Below, one piece after another: positions 1 to 7,199 of a DNA stretch of 9,352 bases. Both the position numbers and the translations under genes were made by a program. The notes beneath the pieces were generated by a model that saw only the letters and a program-made list of their open reading frames with translations, did not search any database and had not been told where the DNA came from. Position 1 is the first letter of the stretch; each line of letters opens with the position of its first letter. Source of the DNA: Planctomycetota bacterium (GTDB lineage: Bacteria > Planctomycetota > SBBH01 > JACQRN01); NCBI GenBank assembly GCA_016206515.1, contig JACQRN010000301.1, positions 1 to 9,352 of the forward strand. The letters run 5' to 3'.

Positions 1-1949
1 ATCCCGCGTGGGGGACGGCGGTCGATCCCGCGACGGGCGCCCCCGTGCACATCCCCTCGACCGCGCCCCGCCCGTGGGTTTCCTTCGGCGAGGGGGGGCT
101 GAACCTGTCCATGGGGTTCCACTTCGACAACCTCACCGCGGTGATGGTCGTGGTGGTCACGCTGATCTCCGCGCTCGTGCACCTCTACTCGACCGGGTAC
201 ATGCACGAGGATCCGAAATACTCCCGCTACTTCGCGTACCTGTCGTGGTTCACGTTCGCGATGCTCGGGCTGGTCCTGTGCGACAACCTACTCGCCCTTT
301 ATATGTTCTGGGAATTGGTCGGGGTCGGTTCGTACCTCCTGATCGGGTTCTGGTTCGAGAAGGGCTCGGCGGCGAACGCCGCGAAGAAGGCGTTCGTCGT
401 CAACCGCGTCGGCGACGTCGGGTTCTTCGTCGGGATCCTGATCCTCTGGACGCAGGTCGGGGAGCTCAACTACACGCGCCTGTTCGAGGAACTCCCCCTC
501 GCGCTCGCCGATGGCCGGATCTCGCCGAGCCTCCTGACGATCGCGGGGGTGTGCCTGTTCTGCGGCGCGATCGGGAAGTCGGCGCAGTTTCCTCTTCACG
601 TATGGCTCCCGGACGCGATGGAGGGGCCCACGCCAGTGAGCGCACTGATCCACGCCGCGACGATGGTCGCCGCCGGGGTCTACATGGTCGGGCGCCTCTT
701 CCCGATCTTCACGCCCGATGCACTCCTGGTGGTGACGGCGGTAGGGACCTTCACGGCGGTCATCGCGGCAACGATCGCCCTGGTCCAGAACGACATCAAG
801 AAGGTGCTGGCGTACTCGACCGTCTCGCAGCTGGGGTACATGATCGCCGCGCTCGGGATCGGGGCGTACACGGCGGGGCTGCTTCACCTGGTGACCCACG
901 CGGCGTTCAAGGCGTGCATGTTCCTCGGGTCCGGATCGGTGATCCACGCGACCCATACGCAGGACATCCGCAAGATGGGGGGGCTCTGGCGCAAGATGCC
1001 CCTCACGGCGCTCACGTTCGCCACCGCGACTCTCTCGATCTGCGGCGTCGTCTTCTTCTCCGGGTACTACAGCAAGGACTGGATCCTCAAGGAGTCGCTG
1101 CTCTACGGCATGACGGGCCACCACCCTGCGGTGTGGCTCGTCCCGGCCGCCCTGTTCGGCACGGCGGGGATGACCGCCTTCTACATGGTGCGGCTCTACG
1201 CCCTGACGTTCCTCGGTCGCCCGCGCGACCCTCACGCCTACGACCACGCCCACGAGTCGCCGCCGGTGATGACGATGCCCCTGGTGCTCCTCGCCGTGCT
1301 GTCGTTCGCCTTCTGGTTCGAGATCCCCCTGACCGCCGGTCACGGCCCCGAGGCGCATGCCCCGCAGGGGCATGCGATCGAGGGGTGGTTCGCGTACCTG
1401 AACCCAGAACCTGTCTCCCTCGCGGTGCCGGTCGGTGCGCATCGGGCCCCGCGCCATGGCGAGGGGCTGGAAATGGAACACAAGGCCCACGAATGGACGA
1501 TGCTCGGGGCGACCGCCCTGGTCTACCCGGCGATCGCGCTCGCCCTGTTCCTCTACCTGAAGGGGCAGGGGATCGTGGCGGGGCTCGCGCGGGCGTTCGC
1601 ACCGCTCCACCGCTTCCTCGAGAACAAGTGGTATATCGACGAGCTGTACGCCGCGACGTGGGTCCGGGCTCTCCTGGCGTGGAACCGTCTGTGCGCCCTG
1701 TTCGACAAGCACGTCATCGACGGGGTGGTGAACGCCCTCGGCGAGACGCTCAAGCGCTCCGCGACGGCGAGCGGCGTCGTGGACAACGCGATCGTCGACG
1801 GCGCGGTGCGCGGGGTGGGCGCATGGACGGTTTTCACCGGAGCGGTCCTGCGCCTCGTGCAGACCGGCCGGATCCAGACGTATCTGTTCGTTCTCCTGGG
1901 CGGGGTGATCCTGATCCTGGGGTTCCAGCTGGTCGGGTGGGGGGCATGA
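1..1949 (+). CDS. nuoL: NADH-quinone oxidoreductase subunit L (5'-partial)
   Basis: This is the distal antiporter-like proton-pumping subunit of respiratory complex I, an inner-membrane protein. The frame is open from base 3, so the true start lies before the window. By comparison with E. coli NuoL (613 aa, from memory), roughly the first 50-70 residues are missing; a GTG at 45 is probably internal. Family motifs are intact: the FWE glutamate (E144 in E. coli) at 312-314, the GKSAQ lysine (K229) at 576-578, PTPVSALIHAATM, and the SKD pair (K399/D400) at 1074-1079. The seen part is about 648 residues, longer than the matching part of E. coli NuoL. Much of the excess is a His-rich hydrophilic segment (about 1341-1490) before the C-terminal region with the long lateral helix. 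It is followed after 16 bases by nuoM, the usual nuoLMN order. Confidence 0.97.
   Translation, partial: PAWGTAVDPATGAPVHIPSTAPRPWVSFGEGGLNLSMGFHFDNLTAVMVVVVTLISALVHLYSTGYMHEDPKYSRYFAYLSWFTFAMLGLVLCDNLLALYMFWELVGVGSYLLIGFWFEKGSAANAAKKAFVVNRVGDVGFFVGILILWTQVGELNYTRLFEELPLALADGRISPSLLTIAGVCLFCGAIGKSAQFPLHVWLPDAMEGPTPVSALIHAATMVAAGVYMVGRLFPIFTPDALLVVTAVGTFTAVIAATIALVQNDIKKVLAYSTVSQLGYMIAALGIGAYTAGLLHLVTHAAFKACMFLGSGSVIHATHTQDIRKMGGLWRKMPLTALTFATATLSICGVVFFSGYYSKDWILKESLLYGMTGHHPAVWLVPAALFGTAGMTAFYMVRLYALTFLGRPRDPHAYDHAHESPPVMTMPLVLLAVLSFAFWFEIPLTAGHGPEAHAPQGHAIEGWFAYLNPEPVSLAVPVGAHRAPRHGEGLEMEHKAHEWTMLGATALVYPAIALALFLYLKGQGIVAGLARAFAPLHRFLENKWYIDELYAATWVRALLAWNRLCALFDKHVIDGVVNALGETLKRSATASGVVDNAIVDGAVRGVGAWTVFTGAVLRLVQTGRIQTYLFVLLGGVILILGFQLVGWGA
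1354..1376. repeat. perfect 10-bp inverted repeat, 3-nt loop, inside nuoL
   Basis: The arms CGCATGCCCC and GGGGCATGCG match perfectly across a GCA loop. The repeat lies in the part of nuoL that codes for the His-rich hydrophilic loop. In RNA it would form a very stable GC-rich hairpin in mid-message. There is no following U-run, so it is not an intrinsic terminator on either strand. Its function is unknown. Confidence 0.7.
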
Positions 1950-1965
1950 GGGGGGGCGTGGCCGC

Positions 1966-3690
1966 ATGATGATGGAACATCTCCTGACTTGGATGATCTT
2001 CGCTCCGCTGGCGGGGGCCGTGGCGCTTCTGTTCGTGCCGTCGCGCGAGAAGGCGGTGATCAAGACGCTCGCGGCGGTGACGGCGCTGGTCCCGATCGTC
2101 CTGTCGGTGCCGCTGTTCCTCCGGTTCGACCGCGCCGAGGCGGGAATGCAGTTCGTCGAGCATACGACCTGGATCCCGGACTACCACATCGAGTACTTCC
2201 TGGGGGTCGACGGGCTGTCGATCACGATGATCCTCCTGACGGCCGCCCTGGGGCTCATCTGCATCATCGCCTCTTGGGGAATCGATAAAGGGGTGAAGGG
2301 GTACTTCCCGCTCTTTCTCCTCCTGGAGTCCGGGATGATGGGCGTCTTCTGCGCGCTCGACTTCATCCTCTTCTATGTCTTTTGGGAGCTGATGCTCCTG
2401 CCGATGTACTTCCTGATCGGGATCTGGGGCGGGCCGCGGCGCGAGTACGCGGCGATCAAGTTCTTCCTCTACACGCTGGCCGGGTCGGTCTTGATGCTGC
2501 TGGTGATCCTCGCCTTCTACTGGAACAGCAGCGTGGCATTGGACGACGCGACCCGCGCGGATCTGGCGAGGGTCGGGTACACGGAAGGGCACTTCGCCGC
2601 CGCGCGCGCGGAGGGGGGATGGCGCTCCTTCGACCTGACGCGGTTGAGCGAGATGTCTCTCCTGCGGCATCGCATGAGGCAGTCGAAGGGAGAGATCCCG
2701 CTCGATGCCGCGGGCCCCGTCTCGGCGCGGACCGGGGCTCTTGCCGAGGAGGTGCAGACCCGGTACGGCAGGATCCCGCTCCCGGAGTGGCTCGGCGGGG
2801 ACCTGATGCTCACCTTCCGGATGCTCCTGTTCCTGGGGTTGTTCATCGGATTCGCGATCAAGGTCCCGATCTTCCCGTTCCACACGTGGCTCCCGGACGC
2901 GCACGTCGAGGCGCCCACCGCCATCAGCGTGATCCTCGCCGGGGTTCTCCTGAAGATGGGGACGTACGGGATCCTGCGGATCTCGTATCCGCTCCTTCCC
3001 GCGGAGGCGGTCCTCTTCTGCGGGCCGCTGGCGCTCCTGGCGGTCGTGAACATGCTCTACGGCGCCTTCTGCGCGATGGCGCAGACGGATCTGAAGAAGC
3101 TCGTCGCCTACTCCTCGATCAGCCATATGGGGTACGTCTGCCTCGGGATGGCGGTCCTGACCCGGACCGGGCTCAACGGCGGGGTGCTCCAGATGTTCAA
3201 CCACGGGACGATCACGGCGATGCTGTTCCTGCTGGTGGGGGTGATCTACGACCGAGCCCATCACCGCGACATCAACGGCTTCGGGGGGCTTGGGCTACGC
3301 GTGCCGATCTACACTGGGATCACGGCGATCGCCTTCTTCGCCTCGCTGGGGCTCCCGGGGCTCTCGGGTTTCTGGGGCGAGGCGTTTGTATTCCTGGGGA
3401 CCTGGGAGGTGCCGGCGTTCCGGGGGTACGCCCTGGCGGGGGTGTTCGGGATCATCGTGACCGCCGCGTACCTCCTCTGGACCCTCCAGCGCGTCTTCAT
3501 GGGGAAGCTCAACGAGAAGTACGCGACGCTGGAGGAGATCTCCGCGCGCGAGATGGCGACCCTGCTTCCGCTCCTGGTTGTGGTCATCGTCGTCGGGGTC
3601 TACCCGAACCCGGTCCTTTCCCTGATCCAGGCGTCGCTCAACGACATGTCGGACGTGTTCCTCTGGTTGCGCTCGCAGGGAGGGGTGTAG
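1966..3690 (+). CDS. nuoM: NADH-quinone oxidoreductase subunit M with a large hydrophilic insertion
   Basis: This is the middle antiporter-like proton-pumping subunit of complex I (574 aa; E. coli NuoM is 509 aa). The charged residues of the proton path are present: E141 in FWE (E. coli E144), K299 in AIKVP (K234), K330 (K265) and E472 in GFWGE (E407). HTWLPDAHVEAPTA at about 306-319 is the family signature. The spacing from E141 to K299 is 68 residues longer than in E. coli, while K299 to E472 is gapless. One hydrophilic insertion therefore lies at about residues 187-275. Three consecutive ATGs begin at 1966. A G-rich Shine-Dalgarno (1948-1956) sits 9 bases before the first, and I used that one. 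The stop is 7 bases before nuoN. Confidence 0.97.
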   Translation: MMMEHLLTWMIFAPLAGAVALLFVPSREKAVIKTLAAVTALVPIVLSVPLFLRFDRAEAGMQFVEHTTWIPDYHIEYFLGVDGLSITMILLTAALGLICIIASWGIDKGVKGYFPLFLLLESGMMGVFCALDFILFYVFWELMLLPMYFLIGIWGGPRREYAAIKFFLYTLAGSVLMLLVILAFYWNSSVALDDATRADLARVGYTEGHFAAARAEGGWRSFDLTRLSEMSLLRHRMRQSKGEIPLDAAGPVSARTGALAEEVQTRYGRIPLPEWLGGDLMLTFRMLLFLGLFIGFAIKVPIFPFHTWLPDAHVEAPTAISVILAGVLLKMGTYGILRISYPLLPAEAVLFCGPLALLAVVNMLYGAFCAMAQTDLKKLVAYSSISHMGYVCLGMAVLTRTGLNGGVLQMFNHGTITAMLFLLVGVIYDRAHHRDINGFGGLGLRVPIYTGITAIAFFASLGLPGLSGFWGEAFVFLGTWEVPAFRGYALAGVFGIIVTAAYLLWTLQRVFMGKLNEKYATLEEISAREMATLLPLLVVVIVVGVYPNPVLSLIQASLNDMSDVFLWLRSQGGV

Positions 3691-3697
3691 GGGCGCG

Positions 3698-5209
3698 ATG
3701 GGAAATCTGGAATCCCTGTCCCGCTTCGCCCCGGAACTGGCGCTCTGCGGAACGCTCGCGTTCGTCCTCTTGCTGGACCTGTTCCTGAAGGGGCGGGAGA
3801 GGCCCCTGGCGTGGCTCCCGACCGCCGCAGGGATCTCCCTGGCGATCGCCCTGGCGCTGCGGACCGGCCCGGGCGGCGTGCCGCTGTTCGGCGGGATGAT
3901 CGTCGACGATGCGCTCGGGTTCTTCTTCAAGATGATCTTCCTTATGTCGGCTCTCGGCGTGGTGCTCTACGCGCGCGATTCGCGCGACATCGCCCCCTCC
4001 TACACCGGTGAGTTTCACGTCTTCACGCTGGCGGTGACCCTCGGCCTGTTCTGGATGGCGACCGCCCGCGACATCGTGATGGTCTATCTCGCCGTGGAGA
4101 TCGTGAGCATCACGTCGTACGTCCTGGCGGGGTTCGTCCGGAAGGACGTCCGCTCCGGCGAGGCGGCGCTCAAATACGTGATCTACGGCGGGGTGGCCAG
4201 CGGCGTGATGATCTTCGGGATCGCGATCCTCTACGGGCTCACCGGGAGCACCGATCTGGCCACGATCGGCGAGCGGCTGGCGAGCCCATCGCTCTCCGGG
4301 GAGGGGGCGCTCGGCGAGGGGCGGGGGTTCCTGATTGACGCCGCGCCGATCCTGTCGGCGTATGTCCTGGTCCTGGCGGGGATCGCGTTCAAGATGGCGG
4401 TCGCGCCGTTCCACATGTGGTGCCCGGACGTGTACGAGGGGGCGCCGACCGCGGTCACCGCGTTCCTGTCGGTGGGGCCGAAGGCCGCGGGGTTCGCCCT
4501 GCTGATGCGGTTCCTGATGAATGTCGCCCTCGTGCCGTCCGCGGAGGGGTGGGTCGCCCGCGGGGAGGCGACGGACCTCTCCGCGCTCCTGGCGCTCCTG
4601 TCGGTCCTGACGATGACGATCGGGAACCTCTCGGCGATCCGCCAGACGAACCTCAAGCGCCTCCTGGCGTTCTCGAGCATCGCGCACGCCGGGTACCTCC
4701 TGATGGGGTGCGTGATCGCGACCCGCGCCTCCTTCGAGGCGATGCTGTTCTACTTCGCCGTCTACGTCGTCATGAACCTCGGCGCATTCTTCACGATCAT
4801 CCTGCTGGCGCGCCGGATCGGATCGGAGGATCTGCCGCAGTACGCGGGGGCCGGGTGGCGCTCGCCGGTCCTGGGCTCGGCGCTGGTGGTCTTTCTCGTG
4901 TCGCTCACGGGGCTGCCGCCTACCGGCGGCTTCATGGCGAAGTTCTGGCTCTTCTCGTCGCTGATCCGGTTCGAGGGGGGCGCCTGGACCTGGCTGGTGA
5001 TGGTTGCCCTGGTCAACAGCGTGATTTCCCTGTTCTATTACTTTTCGATCGTGCGCGTGATATTCCTGCAAAGGCCCGCGGAGGGGGCCGGACCGATCCG
5101 CGCCGGGTGGCTGGCGCAGGCGGGGCTCGGGGGGATGGCCGCGCTGCTCGTCGTGCTCCAGGTCCGCTGGCAGCCGGTGATGGAGTGGGCGCAGGGGGCG
5201 CTGAAGTGA
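3698..5209 (+). CDS. nuoN: NADH-quinone oxidoreductase subunit N
   Basis: This is the antiporter-like proton-pumping subunit of complex I closest to the peripheral-arm side of the three (503 aa; E. coli NuoN is 485 aa). Equivalents of the E. coli functional residues are in place: E134 (E133), K159 in ALKY (K158), K232 in FKMAVAPFH (K217), K262 (K247) and K415 in GFMAKFW (K395). The family motif WCPDVYEGAPTAVTAFLS is at 241-258. A slightly enlarged Gly/Ser/Glu-rich loop lies at about 184-212 and accounts for most of the extra length. The ATG at 3698 follows the purine-rich AGGGAGGGG at 3677-3685. The stop codon overlaps the GTG start of the next gene, so nuoN and the PTS IIA-like gene are probably translationally coupled. 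Confidence 0.97.
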   Translation: MGNLESLSRFAPELALCGTLAFVLLLDLFLKGRERPLAWLPTAAGISLAIALALRTGPGGVPLFGGMIVDDALGFFFKMIFLMSALGVVLYARDSRDIAPSYTGEFHVFTLAVTLGLFWMATARDIVMVYLAVEIVSITSYVLAGFVRKDVRSGEAALKYVIYGGVASGVMIFGIAILYGLTGSTDLATIGERLASPSLSGEGALGEGRGFLIDAAPILSAYVLVLAGIAFKMAVAPFHMWCPDVYEGAPTAVTAFLSVGPKAAGFALLMRFLMNVALVPSAEGWVARGEATDLSALLALLSVLTMTIGNLSAIRQTNLKRLLAFSSIAHAGYLLMGCVIATRASFEAMLFYFAVYVVMNLGAFFTIILLARRIGSEDLPQYAGAGWRSPVLGSALVVFLVSLTGLPPTGGFMAKFWLFSSLIRFEGGAWTWLVMVALVNSVISLFYYFSIVRVIFLQRPAEGAGPIRAGWLAQAGLGGMAALLVVLQVRWQPVMEWAQGALK

Positions 5210-5682
5210 GGCTGACCTCCCTGCTGGATCCCCGGTCGATCGCGGTCCCGCTGCGCGCGCCGGATCGCGACGGCGCGATCGCGGAGCTGCTCGACGCGAT
5301 CGTGCGGAGCGGTCACCTGGAGCCGTCCCTGCGCGAGTCCGCCCTGCGCGCGGTCCTGGCGCGGGAGCGCTCCCTCTCGACGGGCATGGAGCACGGGGTC
5401 GCGCTCCCCCACGGGGCGGTCGACGGCCTGGCCGCCCCGGTCTGCGCCATGGGGGTCCACCCGTCGGGCGTGCCGTTCTCCTCGCTCGACGGGTCGCCCG
5501 CGCGCCTGATCGTGCTCATGCTCCTGCCGCGCAACCACAACGGTCAGATCGCGACGCTCGCGGGGATCGCGCGGCTTCTCAACGACGCCCCGCTGCGCGG
5601 CCGCCTCCACGCGGCGTCCACGGCCTCCGAGATCCTTTCCACGCTCGGGACGGGTGAGGCGACGGAGGAGGCGCTGTCGTGA
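5206..5682 (+). CDS. PTS IIA domain protein (PtsN / fructose-type EIIA)
   Basis: A 158-residue cytoplasmic protein with a single EIIA domain of the fructose/nitrogen (PtsN) superfamily. In that family a conserved histidine accepts phosphate from HPr or NPr. The signature is GMEHGVALPHG at 60-70, so His69 (codon 5410-5412) is the predicted phospho-site (E. coli PtsN His73). The C-terminal segment around 114-127 (QIATLAGIARLLND) matches the usual end of the domain. Length is close to E. coli PtsN (163 aa) and there is no membrane or EIIB/EIIC part, which favours a regulatory rather than a sugar-transport role. The start GTG at 5206 overlaps the nuoN TGA and has AGGGGG (5193-5198) 7 bases before it. 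No PTS partner (EI, HPr) is visible here. Family assignment is firm; substrate and partner are unknown. Confidence 0.88.
   Translation: MRLTSLLDPRSIAVPLRAPDRDGAIAELLDAIVRSGHLEPSLRESALRAVLARERSLSTGMEHGVALPHGAVDGLAAPVCAMGVHPSGVPFSSLDGSPARLIVLMLLPRNHNGQIATLAGIARLLNDAPLRGRLHAASTASEILSTLGTGEATEEALS
5664..5671 (+). promoter_or_regulatory. strong Shine-Dalgarno for the membrane protein gene
   Basis: GGAGGAGG lies 7 bases before the GTG at 5679, inside the end of the PTS IIA-like gene. It is one of the best ribosome binding sites in the window and fixes the start of the next gene at the GTGA overlap. Confidence 0.75.
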
Positions 5683-6428
5683 GCGATCCGTCGACGAGAG
5701 CAGGGAGCGGCGGCGCGCCCGATGCCCCCCCGTCTGCTGCGGGCGGATCCGGCCCGGCTGGATCCGCCGCGGGCGCGCAGGGCGAGCCCCGGCCGCGCCG
5801 CTGGGCGATCGCGGCATTGTGGCTCTACGTCGCGTCGCTGGCGTGGGTCACCGTCAACGAGATCTTCTGCCTCGACTCGCTCGATGTCCTCACGCCCGAG
5901 CTGCACCGCTGGGTCTACCGTCTCGTCGACGTGCATCGGAGCGACGTGATGTCGATCAGCGCTCTCAGTGATCTGCGCGCCGTCGCCCAGACCCTGCGCG
6001 ACACGCTCGCGCGCACTCGCTACGAGCGCGTTCCCTCTCCCGACTCCCTCGAGGTTCGCATCGACCTGTTCCTGGAGAAGGGGCGGTTCAACCACCCGGA
6101 GGATGTTGCCTTTGTGAAGGGCGCCGTCGCGCAGGCGCGCGACATCGCGCGCGAGCGCCTCCTCGACATCGAAGAGTTCGCGACGCTCCCGATCCTGATC
6201 CGCTGGACGATGAAGGACCCCGACCCCGCGATCCGCCGCCTCGCCTCCGACCTCGTCTTCGAGATCTCCGAGAAGTGGGCCGAGGGGTCGAACTGGGACC
6301 TCTCCTACCGCGCCGACCGCTTCGGCTACGATCCCGACGCCGACCGCTCCGCGCGCGAGACCGCCCGGCGCAAGTGGGTCGCGTGGCTTAAGACTCTCGA
6401 TCTTCCCTATAAGGGGATCATTCTGTAG
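5679..6428 (+). CDS. hypothetical single-pass membrane-anchored protein
   Basis: I do not recognise this 249-residue protein. Residues 1-40 are a low-complexity Gly/Ala/Pro/Ser segment, probably disordered, ending in the basic PRPRR. A single hydrophobic helix follows at about 42-60. By the positive-inside rule the N-terminus is cytoplasmic and the remaining 190 residues lie outside the inner membrane. That part is charged and apparently helical. The stretch around 176-200 (MKDPDPAIRRLASDLV) resembles one HEAT-type repeat, and the C-terminus (about 225-240) is basic and Trp-containing. No catalytic motif is evident. The GTG start overlaps the TGA of the PTS IIA-like gene, so it is likely the last gene of the extended nuo operon. 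Its stop is 10 bases from the convergent vapC stop. Confidence 0.8.
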   Translation: MSDPSTRAGSGGAPDAPPSAAGGSGPAGSAAGAQGEPRPRRWAIAALWLYVASLAWVTVNEIFCLDSLDVLTPELHRWVYRLVDVHRSDVMSISALSDLRAVAQTLRDTLARTRYERVPSPDSLEVRIDLFLEKGRFNHPEDVAFVKGAVAQARDIARERLLDIEEFATLPILIRWTMKDPDPAIRRLASDLVFEISEKWAEGSNWDLSYRADRFGYDPDADRSARETARRKWVAWLKTLDLPYKGIIL

Positions 6429-6438
6429 TCCGAAGATT

Positions 6439-6939
6439 TCAGCGCCGCGCGGTCGTTCGGCGGCGTACGGGGGCTTGGCGCTGTCGTGTGCGCAGGGGGC
6501 CTCGCCCGCCGCGGAAGGGATTGCGCCAGCGAATCTGCGGGAACCGGGCGAAGTCCCCGTCGACGGTGAGGATCTCGTCGACGCCATGCTGCAGGGCGAG
6601 CGCGACGAGGCGGGCGTCGTAGACGAGGTTCCCGCGGACATCGCTCTCCAACAGGACACGTTCGAGGACCTCGCGGTGCCGCGGGGTCTCGGTGGCGAGC
6701 ATCGCCGAGGGGGATTGCAGCAGGACCTCCAGCCACGCGAGCGCCTCCCGGGTGTCGGCGGGGGGGGAGAACACGCGCGGGTGCGTGACCACGCGCAGGA
6801 ACTCGTGGAGGCTCGGCCAGAAAAGCGCGAAAGGTCCCGTTCCCTCCGCAAGCCTGTGCAGGAGCGCGATCCCCTCCTCGTGATGCATGGACCGGGAGTC
6901 GAAGGCGTAGACCAGGATGTTGGTGTCGAGTCCGATCAC
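6439..6939 (-). CDS. vapC: VapC-type PIN-domain ribonuclease toxin
   Basis: PIN-domain toxin of a type II toxin-antitoxin pair. Known VapC proteins are Mg2+-dependent endoribonucleases that cut tRNA or rRNA. All acidic active-site positions are visible: D5 in GLDTNILVY, E46 in SLHEFLRV, D108 in YDARLVALAL and D127/D129 in TVDGDF, so the toxin looks intact. At 166 aa it is longer than the usual 125-145. The extra length is an Arg-rich tail after about residue 141. The GTG start overlaps the vapB stop (GTGA on the minus strand). No Shine-Dalgarno precedes it, so translation probably depends on vapB. A run of eight C on the coding strand (6760-6767) encodes Ser/Pro at about residues 58-60. It converges on the plus-strand operon. 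Confidence 0.92.
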   Translation of the reverse strand: MIGLDTNILVYAFDSRSMHHEEGIALLHRLAEGTGPFALFWPSLHEFLRVVTHPRVFSPPADTREALAWLEVLLQSPSAMLATETPRHREVLERVLLESDVRGNLVYDARLVALALQHGVDEILTVDGDFARFPQIRWRNPFRGGRGPLRTRQRQAPVRRRTTARR

Positions 6940-7184
6940 GTCCGGGGGATGCCGTCGAGGTAGTCGAGCAGCCAGTCCCGGCTGTCCAGCCTGACGCCAG
7001 GCAGGAGGTTTCCCTTGAATGTCGGGGGATTGAACCGGTACGGCTTCCCGCCGGGGCGACCTGCCTTCGCCAGCCCGATCCGCAACGCCTCGTTGATGAC
7101 GTCCTTCAGCGAGCGCTGGGTCTCGGCCGCGCGCATCCGGGCGGCCTTGAAGAGGTCATCGGAAAGCGTCAAGGTGGTCCTCAT
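6936..7184 (-). CDS. vapB: VapB-type ribbon-helix-helix antitoxin
   Basis: Antitoxin partner of the adjacent PIN toxin. The N-terminus MRTTLTLSDDLFKAA followed by RSLKDVINEALRIGL is a typical ribbon-helix-helix DNA-binding domain, which in this family binds the operon's own operator. The C-terminal half (PPTFKGNLLPGVRLDS and DWLLDYLDG) is the expected toxin-wrapping tail. Three in-frame ATGs exist at 7193, 7190 and 7184. I chose 7184 because it begins the conserved RHH strand and matches the predicted transcription start. GAGG at 7201-7198 would instead favour 7190 (7-base spacing), adding two residues. From 7184 the protein is 82 aa. Its stop overlaps the vapC start. Confidence 0.9.
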   Translation of the reverse strand: MRTTLTLSDDLFKAARMRAAETQRSLKDVINEALRIGLAKAGRPGGKPYRFNPPTFKGNLLPGVRLDSRDWLLDYLDGIPRT

Positions 7185-7185
7185 G

Positions 7186-7199
7186 GGCATCATGATGCC
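7186..7199. promoter_or_regulatory. 14-bp palindrome, probable VapB operator
   Basis: GGCATCATGATGCC is a perfect palindrome that covers the predicted -10 box and the first two vapB ATGs. A direct repeat CCTCAT flanks or overlaps it (7179-7184 and 7198-7203). RHH antitoxins of this family commonly repress their own operon by binding such palindromes, so this is the natural operator candidate. Confidence 0.55.

Noticed and set aside
8..1969. Plus-strand open frame of 653 codons overlapping nuoL
   Set aside because: A shifted frame of nuoL with Arg/Pro/Gly-rich sequence. The nuoL frame carries all conserved motifs.
288..2063. Long minus-strand open frame opposite nuoL (591 codons)
   Set aside because: It is antisense to a clear nuoL. 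The translation is dominated by Arg, His, Asp, Glu, Gln and Pro with no domain motif, as expected from the opposite strand of GC-rich coding DNA.
1834..3264. Long minus-strand open frame opposite nuoM (476 codons)
   Set aside because: Same composition artefact, antisense to nuoM, with no recognisable motif.
3638..5071. Long minus-strand open frame opposite nuoN (477 codons)
   Set aside because: Same composition artefact, antisense to nuoN.
4417..5205. Apparent N-terminal extension of the PTS IIA-like gene, upstream within nuoN
   Set aside because: The frame is open by composition only. The EIIA domain begins at the GTG at 5206, and the upstream part is a shadow of nuoN.
5544..6851. Long minus-strand open frame crossing vapC, the membrane protein and EIIA genes (435 codons)
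   Set aside because: It runs out of frame through vapC and antisense to two plus-strand genes with better start sites and protein features. No family motif is seen.
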